Source: Dictyobacter vulcani
GTDB lineage: Bacteria; Chloroflexota; Ktedonobacteria; Ktedonobacterales; Ktedonobacteraceae
DNA: 64,000 bases
Assembly (NCBI RefSeq): GCF_008974265.1
Contig: NZ_BKZW01000002.1
Coordinates: 496,001-560,000 of the forward strand
Direction: 5' to 3'
A program made the position numbers and the translations under genes. The notes beneath the pieces are model-generated. The model was not told the DNA's origin and made no database searches. It was given only the letters and a program-made list of their open reading frames with translations. How positions within the stretch are numbered: position 1 is the first letter of the stretch; every line of letters starts with the position of its first letter. Of the stretch, positions 32,801 through 38,700 are shown in pieces.

Positions 32801-35774
32801 CCGCGAGGAGCGACCCTCACCCCTGACCACCCCACAGCAGCCAGCTCTCTTCGTGTGGTCAGCCAGAAATGCCGAGCGGCTCAAGGAGCAGGCCCAACAC
32901 ATGCTCACGGCGCTTCGAGCTCAGCGCTATCGCGACAGCGACCTGGCCGACATCGCCTACACCCTGCAGGTGGGACGAGACGCGATGGAAGAACGGCTGG
33001 GCATTATCGCTGGCTCGCTGGTGGAATTGGAAGAGAAGCTGGCAGGCGTGGTTGCCGGCCAGGAGAGCCTCGAAGAGGTGTACCGAGGCAAGGTCAACAA
33101 AGCCACCTTTCAAGGGCTCACCGCCGATGAAGAGATTCAGGAAGCGATCGAGAAATGGATGCAGCGCAAGAAATATGGCAAGCTCCTGGATGTCTGGGTG
33201 CGAGGACTGAATGTGGAATGGAGCAGATGGTATGGGGAGCCGAAGCCCAAACGGATCAGTCTGCCGACCTATCCATTTGCCAGAGAGCGCTACTGGGTTG
33301 AAGCAAGCCCCTCCCCAGCGAGCGTTGAGCGTGCACATGCCGTACCGAGCACCAGCCAGGCAGTAGGCACTGGCACTGCCTCCATCCTGCATCCCCTGGT
33401 GCACCAGAACATTTCTGATCTGTCAGAGCAACGGTTCCGCTCGATTTTTACCGGCCAGGAATTCTTTCTCGCCGATCATAGAGTGAAAGGAAATCCAGTA
33501 ATGCCGGGCGTGGCCTACCTTGAAATGGCACGTGTGGCTGTAACGAAGGCGATACGAGGTTTGCAGAATGAGCAGCCTGGAATGCGCATCAAAAACGTCG
33601 TCTGGGTTCAACCCATTGTAGCGGATCAGCCCCCTACACAAGTTGATATTCGTCTCGTTCCTCAGGAGAATGGTGAGATCGCTTATGAGGTCTATAGTGA
33701 GTCTGGAGAGTCTGGCGGAGTAAACGTAGCACGCATAGTGCACGGTCAGGGCAGCGTCGCGATCGGCACGGTTGAAGAAATTGCGCCGCTCAATCTAAAA
33801 TCTCTCCTGGCCCAATGTCATCAGCAGACACTCTCCTCCAAGCAGTGCTATGAGATATTCCAATCAATAGGAATTCATTATGGTCCAGGTCATCGAGGAA
33901 TCCAGAAAGTACATGTGGGGCAGAGGCAGGCATTAGCAGAACTGTCATTGCCGTCATCTGTCTATGAAACGGCTCATCAATTCATTCTTCACCCGAGTAT
34001 ACTGGATGCGGCACTGCAGGCGACAATCGGCGTACAACACAATGCCGATACTGAGCACTTATCATTACCATTTGCCTTGCAAGAGCTTATAGTGTACGGC
34101 AAATGCACGTCTCGGATGTGGGCATATGTCAGAATTCGTGACGGTGGTACAACACAGAGCAAAATACAGATGATAGATATAGACTTATGTGATGAGCAAG
34201 GCAACATTCGGGTAAGGATCAAAGGGATTTCTTCGCGCATCATGGATGATGGGGCCGGGGCTGGCCGCGCATCCAGGCCAGTTGTTCCACCAAAAGCGCA
34301 AGAAGCGCTTGCTGGTGCGCTCATGTTGAATCCTGTCTGGGACGTTGTAGTGGTAGAAAGAGGACAAGTACCGCCATCCCCAGATGAACGGGTCGTAACC
34401 ATCGGAGTGGATGAGTACGGTATGCGGACCATCCGAAAACAGTATCCAGAGGCGCGCGCATTGAATATTCAACCTCAGGATACTATCGAAGCGATAGCAG
34501 AGCAGCTTGCCGCCTGCGGTCCCATCCATCATATTGTCTGGATCGCACCGTCGCATCGTTCCGAATCCTATCGTAGCGAAGAAATTATTGCCGGTCAGAA
34601 CCAGGGTGTTCTACAGATCTTCAGGTTGATCAAAGCCATGCTCCATTTAGAATATGGAAACAAAGCAGTAAGTTGGAGCATTATGACAGAGCGGACCCAA
34701 CGTGTGCAGAAAGACGATAAGGTGAATCCAACCCATGCAAGTATTCACGGCATAATTGGTTCCATGGCAAAAGAATACAGCAACTGGAAGGTCAGATTGA
34801 TCGATCTGGAAGACCGCCATGATTGGCATGTCGCTGATATATTCACCCTGCCAGCAGATTCTCAAGGAGACACCTGGGCCTATCGGAACCGGGAATGGTA
34901 CCGTCAACGCTTAATTCCTGTTCAGCACCAGCAACCAGCGCAATCCTTGTACCGGCAAGGAGGCGTATATGTCGTAATCGGAGGAGCAGGCGGTATAGGG
35001 GAAGCCTGGAGCGCATCCCTGATCAAGTCACACCAGGCGCATGTTGTTTGGATTGGTAGGAGGAAAAAGGATGAACACATTCAGCGCAAGATAGACCGGT
35101 TGGCAGCCCTGGGACCGGCCCCCATGTATATAGAGGCTGACGCAACCGACTATTCCGCCATGCAGCAAGCCTATCAAGTAATCAAAACAAGCCATCCGAG
35201 AATTCACGGTGTAATTCATTCCGCCATCATCCTGTCGGATCAAAGCCTGGCAAATATGAATGAAGCACGCTTCAAAAAAGTCCTGGCGGCAAAAGTGGAT
35301 ATAAGCCTGCGCATAGCCCAGATTTTTCACAACGAACCGCTGGATTTTGCCTTGTTCTTCTCCTCAATGCAATCTTTTGCCAGAGCCGCAGGACAGAGTA
35401 ATTATGCATCGGGCTGTACATTCAAAGATGCTTTTGCGCAGCGGCTTGCGCAGGAATGGCCGTGTGCTGTTAAAGTAATGAACTGGAGCTATTGGGGAAC
35501 GATTGGGATCGTAGCTTCACCAGAGTACCAGCAGCGAATGGTCCAGGCTGGTGTTGGATCTATCGAGCCTCCTGAAGCCATGCAAGCGCTAGAAATACTG
35601 CTCGGCGGACCTCTCAATCAACTTGCATTGATGAAAACGACCACGCATTTGCGATCGGAAACGATGAGCCAGAACGAATGGATTGAAGTCTATCCAGAGA
35701 ATCCTCGTTCGCATATTCAAAAGTTGCGCAACTACAAACTGGGAGATCGCACAAAGATACGGCAGATGAAATAA
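20811..35774 (+). CDS. hybrid NRPS-PKS gene B, segment 2 (A-PCP, three reducing PKS modules)
   Basis: The segment continues the A domain (to about 22120; core YTSGSTGKPKG at about 21050, YGPTE, NGKIDRK). Hand alignment to GrsA gives the pocket D-V-S-N-M-A-I-I-Y-K, which I cannot assign to a substrate. Then, by nt: PCP (22150-22360, GGDSL); KS (22450-23750, HANCSSS, HGTGT); DH (24290-25190); KR (25200-26470); ACP (26545-26800); KS (26950-28270); DH (28850-29705); KR (29745-31000); ACP (31070-31330); KS (31490-32800); DH (33380-34245); KR (34325-35640). All three DH domains keep HxxxGxxxxP and DxxxQ, and all KRs keep Ser and Tyr, so a run of double bonds is expected. There is no AT and no ER. 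The protein stops after the last KR; the matching methyltransferase and ACP are on gene C, making a split module. The open frame reaches back to 20754, but homology starts at the frameshift. Confidence 0.92.
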   Translation, partial: GAYVPLNPSHPEDLLAYVLKDSDVSIILTQDKFLSTMHTLNKEQGQVIALDKDWWKVVNAASGRKTLKREVRPDHLAYVIYTSGSTGKPKGVMVEHRSIMNTLYFLESQYPVTNEDAYLLKTSYVFDVSLSELFGWFIGNGRLVILPPDGEKSPSLFMEYIEKYRITHINFVPAMLNVFLNSAANSKTFLEHCSIKYMMVAGEAFPKELVKKAVATFNKSSVENIYGPTEASIYATWFSCTRNSVVSNQTPIGRPIANTQIYIVDSYLNPVPVGVPGELCIAGVGLARGYYRQPALTAEKFVENPFQAGSRLYKTGDLARWLPTGQIEYLGRSDTQVKLRGFRIELGAIDSRIAEHAGVQEVVTVVHQHQEQKKLVAYYTAHEPVPAVEALRAHVKAALPDYMVPAHFLRLDTLPLTPNGKIDRKALEQRALTLPRPEGRTHHVSHSQIEAILREIWREVLQVEEVGSDDGFFDVGGDSLLAVVVAERIANALACPFGVTDLFAYPTIRASSAYLARQQEPVLPAMDESAITTAVNESPATRRALPDYYDTSVAVIGISCQFPGASTYREFWENLCAGKESLTFFRAEELREMGVPEELIANPHYVPVQSTIAGKDLFDPGFFHLSPKDAELMDPQLRLLLLHSWKAIEDAGYVSRQIPHTSVYMSASTNGYRALLPAETTQNAESPDGYVSWVLAQSGTIPTMISHKLGLRGPSYFVHANCSSSLIGLHAAYQSLQAGASTYALVGASTIHAQSQVGYVHQPGLNFSSDGHIKAFDAAADGMAGGEGVAVIVLKNAVAAVNDGDHIYALLRGIGVNNDGAEKVGFYAPSVKGQTDVMQQVLAATRVDPATIHYLEAHGTGTKLGDPIELAALKAVYPSQHRGQPTCGLGSVKSNLGHLDTVAGLAGSIKVVLSLARNELVPTINYQEPNPALELEHSPFYVVTERQEWKQGAEAHRAALSSFGLGGTNTHAIFEQYRPSEEARAGEEGGPYLLPLSARNSGRVRAYVQELLAFVQTAGWEEEGTLRDLAYTLQVGREAMESRVVFLAHDQEELSQQLAAFMAGKEEIAGCLRGERQQGNDVSWLEEDDDSQALTQIWIARGKVHKLAELWCKGMTIDWRQLYPHGLPRRMSAPTYPFAQERYWPQTSQREQHPTPGTSPLHPLLHQNTSVLAEQRFSSTFSGQEYFIAEHIIQGVTIVPGVVTLEMARAAVEQAIGGVNEDQTALRLRNVVWIRPIVVADQPVRVHVGLYEEDNGQISYNMYSNADMVDAEPVVYNQGLAEIYVSADKVTLDLDALINECNQDVIESRRFYEGMIGAEYGPGYRGVQKVYPGQGQMLAKLSLPDSVADTQDQYVLHPSLMDGALQVAEYLQNITRAKLLFERGKSFQVALPFALQELEVIRKCVPDMWVYVKYSEGNKVEDVVQKVDIDLCDEAGAVCVRIKGFSARVLDGEVRPTDAISHADHLLLEPVWQEQAIMSATPDVSYDEHLVILCEATSAARERLTSQLPGVRVLTLNADSGSVAERFQRYASQVFEQIQALLNQKLQGHVLVQIVVATHGDHNLFAGLVGMLKTARIEHARLIGQLIELSSEEELTQLPHLVQANRLCPGDRHIRYIHGQRSVAVWREITPAGGARHPWKDRGVYLITGGAGALGLLFAREIARHAQHVSLILTGRSAPGAETEQQLEELRGLGAQVTYRQTDVTEQVAVRHLVQEIEAEYGQLNGIIHSAGIIKDNYIVKKTQAELQEVLAPKVVGLEYLDEASKELELDFFLFFSSVSGSLGNAGQADYAMANAFMDAYSAYRQALTTFKQRHGRTLSINWPLWKEGGMHIDAETEKTLTQNMGIVPMKTETGMQALYEGLASGKSQVMIVEGNVQIIRQKMLQAAPPAPVQSKVASTTAPAISADITSESLLDKVRTALKQEISRILKVNIGDIEYDVDLPSYGLDSISMTEFTNKLNRIYKLELTPAIFFEYATLQNLAAHLVETYHEVFAARFATRTSVEAVAPTSAVKEAVAETILHQQRRPARFVRTAPQPAPQPAAGAPEPIAIIGMSGTFPMAADVEAYWQNLVAGRDCITEIPKERWDWQEYYGDPSKEANKTNVKWGGFIDGVGDFDPLFFGISPREAEQMEPQQRLLMTYAWKAIEDAGYAAHSLSGTQTGIFIGTGNTGYSALLSKANAAIEGSAAANMSPSVGPSRVSYFLNIHGPSESIDTACSSSLVAIHHAVRAIEDGTCDMAIVGGVNTIILPEIYISFDKAGALSKEGRCKTFSDHADGFAHGEGVGVIILKKVSAAEQAGDHIYGLIRGTAMNHGGRANSLTTPNPKAQAELLQTAYTRAGIDPRTVTYIEAHGTGTALGDPVEINGLKAAFKELYRRTGDAQMTSHHCGLGSVKTNIGHLSLAAGVAGVIKVLLQLQHKTLVKSLHSETINPYIQLQDSPFYIVQEQQAWAALTDPHGRAVPRRAGVSSFGIGGVNAHVVIEEYVAREERPSPLITPQQPALFVWSARNAERLKEQAQHMLTALRAQRYRDSDLADIAYTLQVGRDAMEERLGIIAGSLVELEEKLAGVVAGQESLEEVYRGKVNKATFQGLTADEEIQEAIEKWMQRKKYGKLLDVWVRGLNVEWSRWYGEPKPKRISLPTYPFARERYWVEASPSPASVACVPAVPSTSQATGSASILHPLVHQNTSNFMEQRFSSTFTGQEFFLADHVVKGQRILPGVAHLEMVREAIEQASEVSGQDLTCLHLKNVVWVRPIVVGKQSLEVHIGLYPADNGEIAYEVYGHAANVEDERIIYSQGSAWQSFVTNTPVIDLAFLQAQCTPSTFSVSQVYEAYRIIGFDYGPAYRGIEKVYTGEDFVLATLELSSTVLDTIAQYVLHPGLMDSALQVSSLLTNAGEDRMMLPFAIQELKVFSTCTARMWVYARYSPDSKAADKMRKRDITICDERGNICIRLKGLSFRVVEGVADVDRATKSIGTLMLEPVWKQREADKDRSAPVYVQHIVMLCEIDGLTKESIETRMPGVQCLILQSEQRSIAERFQCYAGQVFEQIQDILRQKPQGHVLIQVVVSSHGEQQLFTGLSGLLKTATLENSKLIGQMIEIEANPQIERLREQLEENKSSLEDKHIKYRNGQRCIVDWNEIEVPGSKIKIPWKDKGIYLISGGAGGLGFLFAREIVQQAQHATIILTGRSELSPDKQVQLRELQQQCAHAIYIQMDVAQESAVADLITHILKEYGKLNGIIHSAGVIKDSYITYKNVQDVQDVLAPKVKGLVNLDEATRDLALDFVLLFSSIAGVMGSAGQADYAMANAFMDAYATYRNALIRPMYRHGQTLSINWPLWKEGGMRVDAETEKLTMQRTGVVAMETATGIASMYKALASGKDEILVMEGEMQTVKQKMLQKKASIIQPARQAEEPLTSTVEIDTGSLLDKVQHALKQDVSKVLKIRIDDVDAEAEFNQYGFDSITLTEFSNMLNEQYKLDLTPTIFFEYPTVQSLSVHLAETYHKVFAARFVTRTSVEAVASTPAVKEAMAETILHQQRRPARFVRTAPQSAPQPAAGAPEPIAIIGMSGTFPMAEDVEAYWQNLVAGRDCITEIPKERWDWQEYYGDPNKEANKTNVKWGGFIDGVGEFDPLFFGISPREAEQMEPQQRLLMTYAWKAIEDAGYAAQSLSGTQTGIFIGTGNTGYSALLSSVEIEGSSAANMSPSVGPNRVSYFLNIHGPSEPIDTACSSSLVAIHHAVRAIEDGTCDMTIVGGVNTVVTPQGHIAYDKAGALSKEGRCKTFSDHADGFAVSEGVGILFLKKLSAAEQAGDHIYGLIRGTAVNHGGRANSLTTPNPKAQAELLQTAYTRAGIDPRTVTYIEAHGTGTALGDPVEINGLKAAFKELYRRTGDAQMTSHHCGLGSVKTNIGHLSLAAGVAGVIKVLLQLQHKTLVKSLHSDTINPYIQLQDSPFYIVQEQQPWAALTDPHGRALPRRAGVSSFGIGGVNAHVVIEEYVAREERPSPLTTPQQPALFVWSARNAERLKEQAQHMLTALRAQRYRDSDLADIAYTLQVGRDAMEERLGIIAGSLVELEEKLAGVVAGQESLEEVYRGKVNKATFQGLTADEEIQEAIEKWMQRKKYGKLLDVWVRGLNVEWSRWYGEPKPKRISLPTYPFARERYWVEASPSPASVERAHAVPSTSQAVGTGTASILHPLVHQNISDLSEQRFRSIFTGQEFFLADHRVKGNPVMPGVAYLEMARVAVTKAIRGLQNEQPGMRIKNVVWVQPIVADQPPTQVDIRLVPQENGEIAYEVYSESGESGGVNVARIVHGQGSVAIGTVEEIAPLNLKSLLAQCHQQTLSSKQCYEIFQSIGIHYGPGHRGIQKVHVGQRQALAELSLPSSVYETAHQFILHPSILDAALQATIGVQHNADTEHLSLPFALQELIVYGKCTSRMWAYVRIRDGGTTQSKIQMIDIDLCDEQGNIRVRIKGISSRIMDDGAGAGRASRPVVPPKAQEALAGALMLNPVWDVVVVERGQVPPSPDERVVTIGVDEYGMRTIRKQYPEARALNIQPQDTIEAIAEQLAACGPIHHIVWIAPSHRSESYRSEEIIAGQNQGVLQIFRLIKAMLHLEYGNKAVSWSIMTERTQRVQKDDKVNPTHASIHGIIGSMAKEYSNWKVRLIDLEDRHDWHVADIFTLPADSQGDTWAYRNREWYRQRLIPVQHQQPAQSLYRQGGVYVVIGGAGGIGEAWSASLIKSHQAHVVWIGRRKKDEHIQRKIDRLAALGPAPMYIEADATDYSAMQQAYQVIKTSHPRIHGVIHSAIILSDQSLANMNEARFKKVLAAKVDISLRIAQIFHNEPLDFALFFSSMQSFARAAGQSNYASGCTFKDAFAQRLAQEWPCAVKVMNWSYWGTIGIVASPEYQQRMVQAGVGSIEPPEAMQALEILLGGPLNQLALMKTTTHLRSETMSQNEWIEVYPENPRSHIQKLRNYKLGDRTKIRQMK
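26772..28950 (+). repeat. near-identical KS module repeat, copy 1
   Basis: This stretch runs from the end of one ACP through the linker, the KS, its flanking subdomain and the first part of the DH. It recurs at 31308-33480 with an offset of 4536 nt before and 4530 nt after a two-codon gap in the KS. Most lines differ by only a few bases, but short patches (about 27540-27600 and 27640-27690) are strongly different. Confidence 0.9.
31308..33480 (+). repeat. near-identical KS module repeat, copy 2
   Basis: Partner of 26772-28950. The likeness ends inside the DH domain, at about the HRVKGNPVMPG motif, after which the two modules are ordinary paralogues. Confidence 0.9.
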
Positions 35775-35789
35775 GGAAGGAACCAACAA

Positions 35790-38700
35790 ATGTCGAACGT
35801 GGAACAGCTTCTGTATAAAGTAGTATGGGGTCAATTGCAGTGCATAGGATTTTTCACAGAAAAAAGTGTTGCAGTCGATCTTAAAACGGAATCCAGGTTG
35901 CCAGACTTATATAGACGATGGATTGAAGAAACCGCCGCGATCCTGACGCGGAATCATTACTTGAAACAAGAAGGAGAGAGATATATAGCCCTCGATCCTA
36001 CCAGGCTCGATATGGATACGGTGTGGCAGGCATGGGATGAACAGAAGGCCACATTGTTGGCGGACAGCAACATGAAAGCCATGGTAACCTTAGTCGACGC
36101 GACCGTGAGAGCCTTGCCGGATATTCTTTCCGGCAAGGTGCTTGCAACCGATATCATATTTCCTGATTCCTCAATGGAATTAGTCGAAGGTGTTTACAAA
36201 CAAAACCAGGTCGCGGACTACTTCAATGAAGTACTTGCGGATACCTTAGTCGCGTATATCCAGGAGTGTCTGAAATCAGAGCCCGGTATGGCTTTACGTA
36301 TTCTTGAAATAGGAGCAGGTACTGGTGGAACAAGCGTCACTGTTTTTCAAAAGCTCAAATCCTATCAGGACTATATTCAAGAATATTGCTATAGCGATGT
36401 TTCAAGAGCATTTTTGCTCCATGCTGAAAGAGAGTATGGTCCGTATAATCCTTATTTGACCTATCGCATCTTCAACGTAGAAACACCAATTATAGAGCAA
36501 GATATTGCTGCAGGCAGTTATGACGTCGTCATCGCTGCCAACGTGTTACATGCTACCAAAGACATCCGCCAAACACTGCGCAATGCCAAAGCGGTCCTGA
36601 AAAATAATGGATTGCTCTTATTAAATGAGATCAATAGCAATAACATCTTCTCTCATCTTACCTTTGGGCTTCTGGAAGGGTGGTGGCGGTATGAGGATCC
36701 CGCGCTCCGCATTGCGGGCTGCCCTAGCTTGTATCCAGAAACCTGGCGTAGAGTATTGGAGAATGAAGGCTTTCGAGATGTATCCTTCATGGCAGAAGAG
36801 GACCATGACCTGGGCCAGCAAATCATCGTCGCTGAAAGCGATGGCGTGATTCGGCACAGAAAACAGCCAAAAGCTGGAGATATAGCGGTAAAGCCAGTTG
36901 CCATCCAGCATGCGCAAGAAGAAATATCCTATAACCATGGTCCGCATGTATTGCAGGAAGAAAAGAGCAGCGCCCACGCTTTGCCCGCGAAGCCGGAAAT
37001 CTATGTGCCCATATCTGACGATCTCCTGGCCGGCCGGACATTGCAATTCATCAAAGAAACCCTGGCGAAAGCCATTAAACTCTCGCCAGAAAGGATTGAA
37101 GCCGATGCATCATTTGAAAAATACGGTATCGATTCTATTCTACAAGTAAATTTTATTCGAGAGTTGGAAAAGGTTACAGGAGATCTTCCCAAAACTATTC
37201 TTTTTGAATACAGTAATGCGCAAGAGCTCGTTGAATATCTCATCAAAAACCACACTAAAAAACTACGGGAATGGATTTCGCCACCAAATAATGCAGCCCC
37301 CCCAGTGCCAGAAGCATCAGTGTCCGTAACACCGGCTGTCCAGGTTGCCTCGTTCTCCGTGAAACCGGACCGCTTTTTGGCGTCGCAGCAGGTTGAGCGC
37401 ACAAACCAGGAACAGAATGCACAGATACAGCAGGGCAACGAACGCACTCAAGAAACAGACGATATTGCGATTATCGGTATTAGTGGTCGCTATCCTTTAT
37501 CAAACACGCTGGAAGAGCTCTGGGAGCATCTAAAAGCTGGCCAGAATTGTATTACAGAAGTTGCTACTGATCGCTGGAAGAATTCGTTCCTCAACCGCTT
37601 ATCCAAAGACAGGCCGCGAAAAACTGATACAAAATATTATGGTGGATTTTTAGCATCGATCGATCGATTTGATTATCAGTTGTTTGAAGTGAACCGCCAG
37701 CAAGTCATGGAAATGGCACCCGAGATTCGGCTATTCTTAGAAGTGGTCTGGGAAACATTTGAAAATGCAGGCTATAGCAAGTTCAGGTTGAACGAGTTGC
37801 AAAGCAGGCAGCAAAAAGGTGTCGGAGTATTTGTCGGCAATATGTACAACCAGTATTTTTTGAGCATTCCTTCACTTGAGCAAGCCGTGCTCAGCTCCAA
37901 TGGAACCGACTGGCATATTGCGAATCGCATCTCTCACTTTTTTAATCTCACTGGCCCGAGTCTTGCGATCAGTTCCGCCTGTTCCAGTTCCTTGACTGCT
38001 ATTCACCTGGCATGTGAGAGCCTGAAACAGCAGAGTTGCTCGATGGCAATCGCGGGTGGTATCAATCTGGCACTGGATCCATCCAAATATGCAGTATTGC
38101 AGCGTGCACACCTCTTAGGGAGCGGCAATGAAAGTAAGAGTTTTGGTATCAGCGATGGATTTATTCCAGGTGAAGGTGTTGGTTCTGTATTATTAAAACC
38201 CCTCTCCAGGGCTATTCAAGATCACGATCACATTTATGCCGTGATTAAAAGCAGTTCTGTCAACCATAGTGGAGGGAGACAGATGTATGCCGCCCCGGAT
38301 CCGAAACAGCAGGCCCAACTAATTACCAACTCGATATGGCAATCTGGTATTGATCCCACGACGATTGGATACGTTGAATCTGCTGCAAATGGTTCAGAGT
38401 TGGGAGATTCAATCGAGGTCATTGCTCTGCAGCAAGCGTTTGCGCATTATACAGAAAAGAAGCAATTTTGTGCATTGGGTTCTGTGAAATCCAACCTGGG
38501 CCATTTAGAAGCGGCCTCTGGTGTTTCGCAGTTGAGCAAAGTACTCTTACAGATGGAACATGCAACGCTTGTGCCAAGCATCAATGCAAAACCCATAAAC
38601 CCGAATATCAAATTAGAAAAAACTGCATTTTATCTCCAGCAAGCAACTGAGCCATGGAAGCAGCCGCTCGATTCCCGCACTGGGAAGAACCTGCCTAGAA

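Noticed and set aside
26772-33480. Repeats taken as CRISPR or transposon copies
   Set aside because: The repeats are whole coding modules in frame within one PKS gene, with no terminal repeats or spacer pattern.
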